Shown: positions 51,723 through 64,000 of the stretch, piece by piece
How positions within the stretch are numbered: the first letter of the stretch is position 1
How the letters are laid out: each line of letters opens with the position of its first letter
Assembly (NCBI GenBank): GCA_033782935.1
Contig: JAWQEG010000474.1
Location: 434,001-498,000 of the forward strand
Direction of reading: 5' to 3'
DNA from: Petrolisthes cinctipes
Taxonomy: Eukaryota; Arthropoda; Malacostraca; Decapoda; Porcellanidae
Length of the DNA: 64,000 nt
Translations under genes and position numbers: made by a program
Notes under the pieces: model-generated
Database searches by the model: none
Told to the model about the DNA's origin: nothing
What the model saw: only the letters and a program-made list of their open reading frames with translations

Positions 51723-52328
51723 AATCGATATTTTAGGTGCGTAAAGGCGATATCTCAAATTCAGGCCCAAAACACCCGAAAATTCGATATTATGGGGTCC
51801 CAGAAGCGATCCGTACATGCCTACTCCGTGTTAGAGTATTTTTAAAATACAGGCCAAAAACATACTGAAAATCGATCTTTTAGGTGCCCAAAAGTCGATA
51901 TGTGCATGCATCTTCTGTACCCGTTTATATCTCAAATTCTGGCCCTAAACACCGAAAAATTCGATATTTTATGGTCCCAGAAGCGACCTGTACATGCCTA
52001 CTCCGTGTTAGAGTATTTTCAAAATACGTGCCCAAAACATGCTGAAAATCGATATTTTAGATGCCCAAAGTCAATATGTGCATGTATCTTCTGTACCCGT
52101 TTATATCTCAAATTCAGGCTCAAAACACCCGAAAATTCAATATTTTGGGGTCCCAGAAGCAATCTGTACATGCCTACTTAGTGCTAGAATATTTTCAAAA
52201 TATAGGCTAAAAACATGCTAAAAATCGATATTTTTGGTGCCAAAAAGTCGATATATCAAATTATGGCCCAAAACACCCGAAAATTCGATATTTAGGGGTC
52301 CCAGAAGCGATCTGTACATGCCTACTCC

Positions 52329-53978
52329 GTGTTAGAGTATTTTCAAAATACAGGCCCAAAACATGCTCAAAATCGATGTTTTAGGTGCCAAAAAGTCGAT
52401 ATGTGCATGCATCTTCAGTACCCGTTTATATCTCAAATTCAGACTCAAAACACCCGAAAATTCGATATTTTGGGGTCCCAGAAGCGATCTGGACATGCCT
52501 ACTCCGTGTTAGAGTATTTTAAAAATACATGCCCAAAACATGCTCAAAATCTATATTTTAGATGCCCAAAGTCAATATGTGTATGTATCTTCTGTACCCG
52601 TTTATATCTCAAATTCAGGCTCAAAACACCCGAAAATTCGAGTTTAGGGGTCCCAAAAGCAATCTGTACATGCCTACTCAGTGCTAGAATATTTTCAAAA
52701 TATAGGCTAAATACATGCTAAAAATCGATCTTTTAGGTGCCAAAAAGTCGATATCTCAAATTCAGTCCCAAAACACCCAAAAATTCAATATTTTGGGGTC
52801 CCAGAAGCAATCTGTACATGCCTACTCAGTGCTAGAATATTTTCAAAATATAGGCTAATAACATGCTAAAAATCGATATTTCAGGTGCCAAAAAGTCGAT
52901 ATCTCAAATTAAGGCCCAAAACACCCGAAAATTCCATATTTAGGTGTCCCAGAAGCGATCTGTACATGCCTACTCCGTGTTAGAGTATTTTCAAAATAGA
53001 GGCCAAAAACATACTGAAAATCGATCTTTTACGTGCCCAAAAGTCGATATGTGCATGCATCTTCTGTACCCTTTTATATCTCAATTTCTGGCCCTAAACA
53101 CCCGAAAATTCTATATTTTAGGGTCCCAGAAGCGATCTGTACATGCCTACTCCGTTTTAGAGTATTTTCAAAATACGTGCCCAAAACATGCTGAAAATCG
53201 ATATTTTAGATGCCCAAAGTCAATATGTGCATGTATCTTCCTTACCCGTTTATATCTCAAATTCTGGCCCTAAACACCCAAAAATTAAATATTTTGGGGT
53301 CCCAGAAGCAATCTTTACATGCGTACTCAGTGCTAGAATATTTTCAAAATATAGGCTAGAAACATGCTAAAAATCGATATTTTAGGTGCCAAAAAGTCGA
53401 TATCTCAAATTAAGGCCCAAAACACCCGAAAATTCGATATTTAGGGGTCCCAGAAGCGATATGTACATGCCTACTCCGTGTTAGAGTATTTTCAAAATAC
53501 AGGCCCAAAACATGCTCAAAATCGATGTTTTAGGCGCAAAAAAGTCGATATGTGCATGCATCTTCAGTACCCGTTTATATCTCAAATTCAGGCTCAAAAC
53601 ACCCGAAAATTCGATATTTTATGGTCCCTGAAGCGATCTGTACATGCCTACTCCGTGTTAGAGTATTTTCAAAATACAGGCCGAAAACATGCTGAAAATC
53701 GATATTTTAGATGCCCAAAGTCAATATGTGCATGTATCTTCTGTACCCGTTTATATCTCAAATTCAAGCTCAAAACACCCGAAAATTCAATATTTTGGGG
53801 TCCCAGAAGCAATCTGTACATGCCTACTCAGTGCTAGAATATTTTCAAAATATAGGCTAAAAACATGCTAAAAATAGATATTTTAGGTGCCAAAAAGTCG
53901 ATATATCAAATTATGGCCCAAAACACCCGAAAATTCGATATTTAGGGGTCCCAGAAGCGATATGTACATGCCTACTCC
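52329..53978 (+). repeat. 1650-bp decamer (A'+C), copy 1
   Basis: A' at 52329, C at 52977, then a B-like monomer set at 53478. Matches the following segment at offset 1650. The observable match extends from about 52230 to 53378 and again from about 53880 to 55028. Ten monomers (six long, four short) fit the length. Confidence 0.83.
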
Positions 53979-55028
53979 GTGTTAGAGTATTTTCAAAATA
54001 CAGGCCCAAAACATGCTCAAAATCGATGTTTTAGGTGCCAAAAAGTCGATATGTGCATGCATCTTCAGTACCCGTTTATATCTCAAATTCAGGCTCAAAA
54101 CACCCGAAAATTCGATATTTTGGGGTCCCAGAAGCGATCTGGACATGCCTACTCCGTGTTAGAGTATTTTAAAAATACATGCCCAAAACATGCTCAAAAT
54201 CGATATTTTAGATGCCCAAAGTCAATATGTGTATGTATCTTCTGTACCCGTTTATATCTCAAATTCAGGCTCAAAACACCCGAAAATTCGAGTTTAGGGG
54301 TCCCAAAAGCAATCTGTACATGCCTACTCAGTGCTAGAATATTTTCAAAATATTGGCTAAAAACATGCTAATAATCGATCTTTTAGGTGCCAAAAAGTCG
54401 ATATCTCAAATTCAGACCCAAAACACCCAAAAATTCAATATTTTGGGGTCCCAGAAGCAATCTGTACATGCCTACTCAGTGCTAGAATATTTTCAAAATA
54501 TAGGCTAATAACATGCTAAAAATCGATATTTCAGGTGCCAAAAAGTCGATATCTCAAATTAAGGCCCAAAACATCCGAAAATTCCATATTTAGGGGTCCC
54601 AGAAGCGATCTGTACATGCCTACTCCGTGTTAGAGTATTTTCAAAATAGAGGCCAAAAACATACTGAAAATCGATCTTTTAGGTGCCCAAAAGTCGATAT
54701 GTGCATGCATCTTCTGTACCCTTTTATATCTAAATTTCTGGCCCTAAACACCCGAAAATTCTATATTTTAGGGTCCCAGAAGCGATCTGTACATGCCTAC
54801 TCCGTGTTAGAGTATTTTCAAAATACGTGCCCAAAACATGCTGAAAATCGATATTTTAGATGCCCAAAGTCAATATGTGCATGTATCTTCCTTACCCGTT
54901 TATATCTCAAATTCTGGCCCTAAACACCCTAAAATTCAATATTTTGGGGTCCCAGAAGCAATCTTTACATGCCTACTCAGTGCTAGAATATTTTCAAAAT
55001 ATAGGCTAGAAACATGCTAAAAATCGAT
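53979..55028 (+). repeat. 1650-bp decamer (A'+C), copy 2, incomplete
   Basis: A' at 53979 and C at 54627, same order and spacing (648 bp) as in copy 1 and at 40371/41019. The match ends near 55028, where this copy continues with a long second half and copy 1 with a short one. Confidence 0.82.
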
Positions 55029-58000
55029 ATTTTAGGTGCCCAAAAGTCGATATGTGCATGCATCTTCTGTACCCGTTTATATCTCAAATTCTGGCTCAAA
55101 ACACCCGAAAATTCAATATTTTGGGGTCCCAGAAGCAATCTGTACATGCCTACTCAGTGCTAGAATATTTTCAAAATATAGGATAAAAACTTGCTAAAAA
55201 TCGATCTTTTAGGTGCCAAAAAGTCAATATCTCAAATTCAGTCCCAAAACACCCAAAAACTCGATACTTAGGGGTCCCAGGAGGGATCTGTACATATCTA
55301 CTCCGTGTAAAAGTATTTTCAAAATACAGGCCAAAAACATACTGAAAATCAATCTTTTAGGTGCCCAAAAGTCGTTATGTGCGTGCATCTTCTGTACTCG
55401 TTTATATCTCAAATTCAACCTCAAAACACCCAAAAATTCGATATTTTGGGGTCCCAGAAGCAATCTGTACATGCCTACTCAGTGCTAGAAAATTTTCAAA
55501 ATATAGGTTAAAAACATGCTAAAAATCGATATATTAGGTGCCAAAAAGTCGATATCTGAAATTCAGTCCCAAAACACCCAAAAATTCGATATTTTCGGGT
55601 CCCAGAAGCGATCTGTACATGCCTACTCCGTGTTAGAGTATTTTCAAAATTCAGGCCCAAAACATGCTGAAAATCGATATTTTTTGTGGCCAAAGTCAAT
55701 ATGTGTATGCATCTTCTATACTCGTTTATATCTCAAATTCAGGCTCAAAACACCCGAAAATTTGATATTTTGGGGTCCCAGAAGCGATCTGTACATGCCT
55801 ACTCAGTGCTAGAATGTTTTCAAAATATAGGCTCAAAACATGCTCAAAATCGATATTTTAGGTGCTCAAAAGTCGATATGTGCGTGCATCTTCTGTACTT
55901 GTTTATATCTCAAATTCAGGCTCAAAACACCCGAAAAGTCGATATTTTGGGGTCCCAGAAGCAATCTGTACATGCCTACTCAGTGCTAGAATATTTTCAA
56001 AATATAGGTTAAAAACATGCAAAAAATCGATATTTTAGGTGCGTAAAGGCGATATCTCAAATTCAGGCCCAAAACACCCGAAAATTCGATATTATGGGTT
56101 CCCAGAAGCGATCCGTACATGCCTACTCCGTGTTAGAGTATTTTCAAAATACAGGCCAAAAACATTCTGAAAATCGATCTTTCAGGTGCCCAAAAGTCGA
56201 TATGTGCATGCATCTTCTGTACCCGTTTATATCTCAAATTCTGGCCCTAAACACCCGAAAATTCCATATTTTGGGGTCCCAGAAGCGATCTGTACATGCC
56301 TACTCCGTGTTAGAGTATTTCCAAAATACGTGCCCAAAACATGCTGAAAATCGATATTTTAGATGCCCAACGTCAATATGTGCATGTATCTTTCTTACCC
56401 GTTTATATCTCAAATTCTGGCCCTAAACACCCGAAAAATCAATATTTTGGGGTCCCAGAAGCAATCTTTACATGCCTACTCAGTGCTAGAATATTTTCAA
56501 AATATAGGCTAGAAACATGCTAAAAATCGATATTTTAGGTGCCAAAAAGTCGATATCTCAAATTAAGGCCCAAAACACCCGAAAATTCGATATTTAGGGG
56601 TCCCAGAAGCGATCTGTACATGCCTACTCCGTGTTAGAGTATTTTCAAAATACAGGCCCAAAACATGCTCAAAATCGATGTTTTAGGCGCCAAAAAGTCG
56701 ATATGTGCATGCATTTCAGTACCTGTTTATATCTCAAATTCAGGCTCAAAATACCCGAAAATTCGATATTTTATGGTCCCTGAAGCGATCTGTACATGCC
56801 TACTCCGTATTAGAGTATTTTCAAAATACATGCCCAAAACATGCTCAAAATCGATATTTTAGGTGCCCAAAAGTCGATATGTGCGTGCAACTTCTGTACT
56901 TGTTTATATCTCAAATTCAGGCTCAAAACACCCGAAAAGTCGATATTTTGGGGTCATAGAAGCGATCTGTACATGCCTACTCAGTGCTAGAATATTTTCA
57001 AAATATAGCCTCAAAACATGCAAAAAATCGATATTTTAGGTGCGTAAAGGCGATATCTCAAATTCAGGCCCAAAACACCCGAAAATTCGATATTATGGGG
57101 TCCCAGAAGCGATCCGTACATGCCTACTCCGTGTTAGAGTATTTTCAAAATACAGGCCAAAAACATACTGAAAATCGATCTTTTAGGTGCCCAAAAGTCG
57201 ATATGTGCATGCATCTTCTGTACCCGTTTATATCTCAAATTCAGGCCCTAAACACCCGAAAATTCGATATTTTAGGGTCCCTGAAGCGATCTGTACATGC
57301 CTACTCCGTGTTAGACTATTTTCAAAATACGTGCCCAAAACATGCTGAAAATCAATATTTTAGATGCCCAACGTCAATATGTGCATGTATCTTCTGTACC
57401 CGTTTATATCTCAAATTCAGGCTCAAAAACCCCGAAAATTCAATATTTTGGGGTCCCACAAGCAATCTGTACATGCCTACTCAGTGCTAGAATATTTTCA
57501 AAATATAGGCTAAAAACATGCTAAAAATCGATATTTTAGGTGCCAAAAAGTCGATATCTCAAATTAAGGCCCAAAACACCCGAAACTTCGATATTTAGGG
57601 TTCCCAGAAGCGATCTGTACATGCCTACTCCGTGCTAGAGTATTTTCAAAATTCAGGCCCAAAACATGCTGAAAATCGATATTTTTGGTGCCCAAAGTCA
57701 ATATGTGTATGCATCTTCTATACTCGTTTGTATCTCAAATTCAGGCTCAAAACACCCGAAAATTCGATATTTTGGGGTCCCAGAAGCGACCTGTACATGC
57801 CTACACAGTGCTAGAATGTTTTCAAAATATAGGCTCAAAACATGCTCAAAATCGATATTTTAGGTGCCCAAAAGTCAATATGTGCATGCATCTTCTGTAC
57901 CCGTTTATATCTCAAATTCAGGCTCAAAACACCCGAAAATTCAATATTTTGGGGTCCCAGAAGCAATCTGTACATGCCTACTCAGTGCTAGAATATTTTC

Positions 58001-59987
58001 AAAATATAGGCTAGAAACATGCTAAAAATCGATCTTTTAGGTGCCAAAAAGTCGATATCTCAAATTCTGTCCCAAAACACCCAAAAACTCGATATTTAGG
58101 GGTCCCAGGAGGGATCTGTACATGCCTACTCCGTGTTAGAGTATTTTCAAAATACAGGGCAAAAACATACTGAAAATCGATCTTTTATGTGCCCAAAAGT
58201 CGATATGTGCATGCATCTTCTGTACCCGTTTATATCTCAAATTCTGGCCCTAAACACCCGAAAATTCGATATTTTAGGGTCCCAGAAGCGATCTGTACAT
58301 GCCTACCTCGTGTTAGAGTATTTTCAAAATACGTGCCCAAAACATGCTGAAAATCGATATTTTAGATGCCCAAAGTCAATATGTGCATGTATCTTCCTTA
58401 CCCGTTTATATCTCAAATTCTGGCCCTAAACACAAGAAAATTCAATATTTTGGGGTCCCAGAAGCAATCTTTACATGCCTACTCTGTGCTAGAATATTTT
58501 CAAAATATAGGCTAAAAACATACTAAAAATCGATATTTTAGGTGCCAAAAAGTCGATATCTCAAATTAAGGCCCAAAATACCCGAAACTTCGATATTTAG
58601 GGGTCCCAGAAGCGATCTGTACATGCCTACTCCGTGTTAGAGTATTTTCAAAATTCAGGCCCAAAACATGCTGAAAATCGATATTTTTGGTGCCCAAAGT
58701 CAATATGTGTATGCATCTTCTAAACTCATTTATATCTCAAATTCAGGCTCAAAACACCCGAAAATTCGATATTTTGGGGTCCCAGAAGCGACCTGTACAT
58801 GCCTACACAGTGCTAGAATGTTTTCAAAATATAGGCTCAAAACATGCTCAAAATCGATATTTTAGGTGCCCAAAAGACGATATGTGCATGCATCTTCTGT
58901 ACCCGTTTATATCTCAAATTCTGGCTCAAAACACCCGAAAATTCAATATTTTGGGGTCCCAGAAGCAATCTGTACATGCCTACTCAGTGCTAGAATATTT
59001 TCAAAATATATGCAAAAAACATGCTAAAAATCGATCTTTTAGGTGCCAAAAAGTCGATATCTCAAATTCAGTCCCAAAACACCCAAAAACTCGATATTTA
59101 GTTTTCCCAGGAGGGATCTGTACATGCCTACTCCGTGTTAGAGTATTTTCAAAATTCAGGCCCAAAACATGCTGAAAATCGATATTTTTTGTGGCCAAAG
59201 TCAATATGTGTATGCATCTTCTATACTCGTTTATATCTCAAATTCAGGCTCAAAACACCCGAAAATTTGATATTTTGGGGTCCCAGAAGCGATCTGTACA
59301 TGCCTACTCAGTGCCAGAATGTTTTCAAAATATAGGCCCAAAACATGCTCAAAATCGATATTTTAGGAGCCCAAAAGTCGATATGTGCGTGCATCTTCTG
59401 TACTTGTTTATATCTCAAATTCAGGCTCAAAACACCCGAAAAGTCGATATTTTGGGGTCCCAGAAGCGATCTGTACATGCCTACTCAGTGCTAGAATATT
59501 TTCAAAATATAGGCTAAAAACATGCTAAAAATCGATATATTAGGTGCCAAAAAGTCGATATCTCAAATTCAGTCCCAATACACCCAAAAATTCGATATTT
59601 TGGGGTCCCAGAAGCAATCTGTACATGCCTACTCCGTGTTAGAGTATTTTCAAAATTCAAGCCCAAAACATGCTGAAAATCGATATTTTTGTGGCCAAAG
59701 TCAATATGTGTATGCATCTTCTATACTCGTTTATATCTCAAATTCAGGCTCAAAACACCCGAAAATTTGATATTTTGGGGTCCCAGAAGCGATCTGTACA
59801 TGCCTACTCAGTGCTAGAATATTTTCAAAATAGAGGCTCAAAACATTTTGAAAATCGATATTTTAGGTGCCCAAAAGTCGTTATGTGCATGAATCTTCTG
59901 TACTTGTTTATATCTCAAATTCAGGCTCAAAACACCCGAAAAGTCGATATTTTGGGGTCATAGAAGCGATCTGTACATGCCTACTCA
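55029..59987 (+). repeat. Array segment with a 1002-bp hexamer relation
   Basis: Mixed monomers, more diverged than the 31-55 kb part. 57632-57863 and 58634-58865 match at offset 1002 bp (six monomers: four long, two short). A set with gtgcgtgcatcttc and aaaagtcgatattttgggg begins near 55.85 kb and recurs to 61.6 kb, and earlier near 46.45 kb. No gene or unrelated sequence. Confidence 0.78.
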
Positions 59988-61637
59988 GTGCTAGAATATT
60001 TTCAAAATATAGGCTCAAAACATGCAAAAAATCGATATTTTAGGTGCGTAAAGGCGATATCTCAAATTCAGGCCCAAAACACCCGAAAATTCGATATTAT
60101 TGGGTCCCAGAAGCAATCCGTACATGCCTACTCCGTGTTAGAGTATTTTCAAAATACAGGCCAAAAACATACTGAAAATCGATCTTTCAGGTGCCCAAAA
60201 GTCGATATGTGCATGCATCTTCTGTACCCGTTTATATCTCAAATTCTGGCCCTAAACACCCGAAAATTCGATATTTTGGGGTCCCAGAAGCGATCTGTAC
60301 ATGCCTACTCCGTGTTAGAGTATTTTCAAAATACGTGCCCAAAACATGCTGAAAATCGATATTTTAGATGCCTAACGTCAATATGTACATGTATCTTCCT
60401 TACCCGTTTATATCTCAAATTCTGGCCCTAAACACCCGAAAATTCAATATTTTGGGGTCCCAGAAGCAATCTTTACATGCCTACTCAGTGCTAGAATATT
60501 TTCAAAATATAGGCTAGAAACATGCTAAAAATCGATATTTTAGGTGCCAAAAAGTCGATATCTCAAAATAAGGCCCAAAACACCCGAAAATTCGATATTT
60601 AGGGGTCCCAGAAGCGATCTGTACATGCCTACTCCGTGTTAGAGTATTTTCAAAATACATGCCCAAAACATGCTAAAAATCGATATTTTTGGTGCCCAAA
60701 AGTCGATATGTGCGTGCATCTTCTGTACTTGTTTATATCTCAAATTCAGGCTCAAAACACCCGAAAAGTCGATATTTTGGGGTCATAGAAGCGATCTGTA
60801 CATGCCTACTCAGTGCTAGAATATTTTCAAAATATAGGCTCAAAACATGCAAAAAATCGATATTTTAGGTGCGTAAAGGCGATATCTCAAATTCAGGCCC
60901 AAAACACCCGAAAATTCAAAATTATGGGGTCCCAGAAGCGATCCGTACATGCCTACTCCGTGTTAGAGTATTTTCAAAATACAGGCCAAAAACATACTGA
61001 AAATCGATCTTTTAGGTGCCCAAAAGTCGATATGTGCATGCATCTTCTGTACCCGTTTATATCTCAAATTCAGGCTCAAAACACCCGAAAATTCAATATT
61101 TTGGGGTCCCAGAAGCAATCTGTACATGCCTACTCAGTGTGAGAATATTATCAAAATATTGGCTAAAAACAGGCTAAAAATCGATATTTTAGGTGCCAAG
61201 AAGTCGATATCTCAAATTAAGGCCCAAAACACCCGAAACTTCGATATTTAGGGGTCCCAGAAGCGATCTGTACATGCCTACTCCGTGTTAGAGTATTTTC
61301 AAAATTCAGGCCCAAAACATGCTGAAAATCGATATTTTTGGTGCCCAAAGTCAATATGTGAATGTATCTTCTATACTCGTTTATATCTCAAATTCAGGCT
61401 CAAAACACCCGAAAATTCGATATTTTGGGGTCCCAGAAGCGACCTGTACATGCCTACACAGTGCTAGAATGTTTTCAAAATATAGGCTCAAAACATGCTC
61501 AAAATCGATATTTTAGGTGCCCAAAAGTTAATATGTGCGTGCATCTTCTGTACCCGTTTATATCTCAAATTAAGGCTCAAAACACCCGAAAAGTCGATAT
61601 TTTGGGGTCATAGAAGCGATCTGTCCATGCCTACACA
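59988..61637 (+). repeat. 1650-bp decamer with internal 825-bp relation
   Basis: The monomer set starting at 59988 recurs at 61638 (offset 1650) and in part at 60813 (offset 825, half of it). The full-length match, including the downstream gcccaacgtcaatatg monomer, is between 59988 and 61638; the copy at 60813 keeps only its first few hundred bases before switching subfamily. Confidence 0.75.
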
Positions 61638-61947
61638 GTGCTAGAATATTTTCAAAATATAGGCTCAAAACATGCAAAAAATCGATATTTTAGGTGCGTA
61701 AAGGCGATATCTCAAATTCAGGCCCAAAACACCCGAAAATTCGATATTATGGGGTCCCAGAAGCGATCCGTACATGCCTACCCCGTGTTAGAGTATTTTC
61801 AAAATACAGGCCAAAAACATACTGAAAATCGATCTTTTAGGTGCCCTAAAGTCGATATGTGCATGCATCTTCTGTACCCGTTTATATCTCAAATTCTGGC
61901 CCTAAACACCCGAAAATTCGATATTTTAGGGACCCAGAAGCGATCTG

Positions 61948-62312
61948 TACATGCCTACTCCGTGTTAGAGTATTTTCAAAATACGTGCCCAAAACATGCT
62001 GAAAATCGATCTTTTAGATGCCCAACGTCAATATGTGCATGTATCTTCCTTACCCGTTTATATCTCAAATTCTGGCCCTAAACACCCGAAAATTCAATAT
62101 TTTGGGGTCCCAGAAGCAATCTTTACATGCCTACTCCGTGTTAGAGTATTTTCAAAATACGTGCCCAAAACATGCTGAAAATCGATCTTTTAGATGCCCA
62201 ACGTCAATATGTGCATGTATCTTCCTTACCCGTTTATATCTCAAATTCTGGCCCTAAACACCCGAAAATTCAATATTTTGGGGTCCCAGAAGCAATCTTT
62301 ACATGCCTACTC
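61948..62312 (+). repeat. Exact single-monomer tandem duplication (176 bp)
   Basis: Bases 61948-62136 and 62124-62312 are identical by my reading, at offset 176. The match is bounded by g/t (61947 versus 62123) and c/a (62137 versus 62313). It is the smallest recent duplication in the window, and both copies carry the rare tcttttagatgcccaacgtc variant. Confidence 0.88.
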
Positions 62313-64000
62313 AGTGCTAGAATATTTTCAAAATATAGGCTAGAAACATGCTAAAAATCGATATTTTAGGTGCCAAAAAGTCGATATCTCAAATTAAGGC
62401 CCAAAACACCCGAAAATTCGATATTTAGGGGTCCCAGAAGCGATCTGTACATGCCTACTCCGTGTTAGAGTATTTTCAAAATACAGGCCCAAAACATGCT
62501 CAAAATCGATGTTTTAGGCGCCAAAAAGTCGATATGTGCATGCATCTTCAGTACCCGTTTATATCTCAAATTCAGGCTCAAAACACCCGAAAATTCGATA
62601 TTTTATGGTCCCTGAAGTGATCTGTACATGCCTACTCCGTATTAGAGTTTTTTCAATATACGTGCCCAAAACATGCTAAAAAACGATATTTTAAATGCCC
62701 AAAGTCAATATGTGCATGTATCTTCTGTACCCGTTTATATCTCAAATTCAGGCTCAAAACACCCGAAAATTCAATATTTTGGGGTCCCAGAAGCAATCTG
62801 TACATGCCTACTCAGTGCTAGAATATTTTCAAAATATAGGCTAAAAACATGCTAAAAATCGATATTTTAGGTGCCAAAAAGTCGATATCTCAAATTAAGG
62901 CCCATAACACCCGAAACTTCGATATTTAGGGGTCCCAGAAGCGATCTGTACATGCCTACTCCGTGTTAGAGTATTTTCAAAATTCAGGCCCAAAACATGC
63001 TGAAAATCGATATTTTTGGTGCCCAAAGTCAATATGTGTATGCATCTTCTATACTCGTTTATATCTCAAATTCAGGCTCAAAACACCCGATAATTCGATA
63101 TTTTGGGGTCCCAGAAGCGACCTGTACATGCCTACACAGTGCTAGAATGTTTTCAAAATATAGGCTCAAAACATTCTCTAAATCGATATTTTAGGTGCCC
63201 AAAAGTCGATATGTGCATGCATCTTCTGTACTCGTTTATATCTCAAATTCAGGCTCAAAACACCCGAAAATTCGATATTTTGGGGTCCCAGAAGCGATCT
63301 GTACATGCCTACTCAGTGCTAGAATATTTTCAAAATATAGGCTCAAAACATGCTGAAAATCGATATTTTTGATGCCCAAAGTCAATATGTGCATGTATCT
63401 TCTGTACCCGTTTATATCTCAAATTCAGGCTCAAAACACCCGAAAATTCAATATTTTGGGGTCCCAGAAGCAATCTGTACATGCCTACTCAGTGCTAGAA
63501 TATTTTCAAAATATAGGATAAAAACATGCTAAAAATCGATCTTTTAGGTGCCAAAAAGTCGATATCACAAATTCAGTCCCAAAACACCCGAAAATTCGAT
63601 ATTTAAGGGACCCAGAAGCGATCTGTACATGCCTACTCCGTGTTAAAGTATTTTCAAAATACAGGCCAAAAACATACTGAAAATCGATCTTTTAGGTGCC
63701 CAAAAGTCGATATGTGCATGCATCTTCTGTACCCGTTTAAATCTCAAATTCTGGCCCTAAACACCCGAAAATTCAATATTTTGGGGTCCCAGAAGCAATC
63801 TGTACATGCCTACTCAGTGCTAGAATGTTTTCAAAATATAGGTTAAAAACATGCTACAAATCGATATTTTAGGTGCCAAAAAGTCGATATCTCAAATTAA
63901 GGCCCTCAACACCCGAAAATTCGATATTTAGGGGTCCCAGAAGCGATCTGTACATGCTTACTCCGTGTTAGAGTATTTTCAAAATACAGGCCCAAAACAT
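62313..64000 (+). repeat. Array end segment
   Basis: Long and short monomers to the edge of the window, with a block at 62997-63194 that resembles 61319-61516 at offset 1678. The last bases (aggcccaaaacat) are inside a monomer, so the array continues. Nothing other than satellite is present. Confidence 0.85.

Larger units (their letters stand above)
31993..54296 (+). repeat. Nine copies of a diagnostic monomer variant (gagttta)
   Basis: In place of ttcgatattta or ttcgatatttt, nine monomers read ttcgagtttaggggtcc, a one-base shorter form. The gagttta core starts at 31993, 37177, 40682, 45864, 47513, 50166, 51315, 52640 and 54290. I found none left of 31.9 kb or right of 54.3 kb. The spacings (5184, 3505, 5182, 1649, 2653, 1149, 1325, 1650) trace the higher-order units. 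Confidence 0.85.
1232..64000 (+). repeat. Satellite array, head-to-tail on + strand
   Basis: From 1232 to the window end every stretch is made of one satellite family in direct orientation, with recognisable landmarks recurring every 147-179 bp: cacccgaaaattcgatatt, ggggtcccagaagc, ctgtacatgcctactc, attttcaaaat, aaaacatgct, tttaggtgcc and, in long units, gtgcatgcatcttc plus cccgtttatatc. I read through it and found no insertion of unrelated DNA and no further orientation change. Long (about 177 bp) and short (about 148 bp) monomers alternate in patterns that repeat as higher-order units. The array continues past the right edge. I do not recognise a named satellite family. Confidence 0.96.

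Noticed and set aside
1..64000. Dozens of open frames of 60-273 codons as protein genes
   Set aside because: They repeat the same peptide blocks in step with the satellite, often in two overlapping frames at once. Frame is lost whenever a short monomer occurs, starts and stops fall at fixed points in the monomer, and there is no sign of introns, promoters or codon-position constraint.
1..64000. CRISPR array
   Set aside because: The units are tandem without unique spacers, about 177/148 bp long, and no cas-like gene exists. The structure is that of a eukaryotic satellite.
1..64000. Transposon, LTR or retroelement insertion inside the array
   Set aside because: I looked for breaks in the monomer rhythm, target-site duplications and long unrelated stretches and found none. 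All length changes are explained by small indels or whole-monomer gains and losses.
1..64000. tRNA, rRNA or telomeric repeats
   Set aside because: No stretch departs from the satellite sequence, and there is no run of telomere-type short repeats.
1..64000. Assignment to a named satellite family or species
   Set aside because: Unit length and AT content fit many plant and some animal satellites. I do not recognise the consensus, so naming one would be a guess.

Overview
The window is one uninterrupted block of AT-rich satellite DNA. I see no gene, RNA gene, transposon or other unique sequence anywhere in the 64 kb. It is eukaryotic nuclear heterochromatin by its structure: hundreds of head-to-tail monomers of near-nucleosomal length with higher-order repeats. 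A plant is my best guess, because centromeric and subtelomeric satellites of about 160-180 bp are common there. I do not recognise the satellite family, and the sequence alone does not fix the species or the chromosome position (centromere, subtelomere, knob or B chromosome).

Two monomer lengths are interspersed. The long form (L) is about 177 bp and the short form (S) about 148 bp. S equals L minus one 29-bp segment flanked by a 4-bp direct repeat. The L monomer is itself an old dimer of two homologous halves of 89 and 88 bp, about 70% identical by my hand alignment. Each first half carries a short AT-rich dyad near its 3' end; the two commonest monomer classes keep the dyad perfect by paired substitutions. 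I estimate about 380-390 monomers from the mean unit length.

Layout: positions 1-1223 are monomers in reverse orientation. Orientation flips at 1224-1232, and everything from there to 64000 runs head-to-tail on the + strand. From 1.2 to 4.5 kb the monomers are diverse. At 4489-7911 a 1651-bp unit of ten monomers is tandemly duplicated with no difference found. From 7.9 to 20.7 kb there are older, more diverged long-distance repeats. At 20657-22048 a 668-bp four-monomer unit is duplicated. From 22 to 31 kb the array is again mixed. From 31.4 to 42 kb it is strongly homogenised, with nested repeats (A-B-B-b, then A-B-b, then A'; A 1325 bp, B 1679 bp, b 501 bp). From 42 to 55 kb the same modules recur with offsets of 3802, 4802, 7156 and about 15,000 bp, and a 1650-bp decamer is repeated at 52.2-55.0 kb. 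From 55 to 64 kb there are more decamer (1650 bp), hexamer (1002 bp) and pentamer (825 bp) relations and one exact single-monomer duplication near 62.1 kb.

Many open reading frames cross the array because 177 is divisible by three. I treat them as by-products of the repeat, not genes. The interest of the window lies in how the array evolved: dimeric origin, microhomology-flanked deletions, a preferred ten-monomer period, an orientation switch and compensated dyads.
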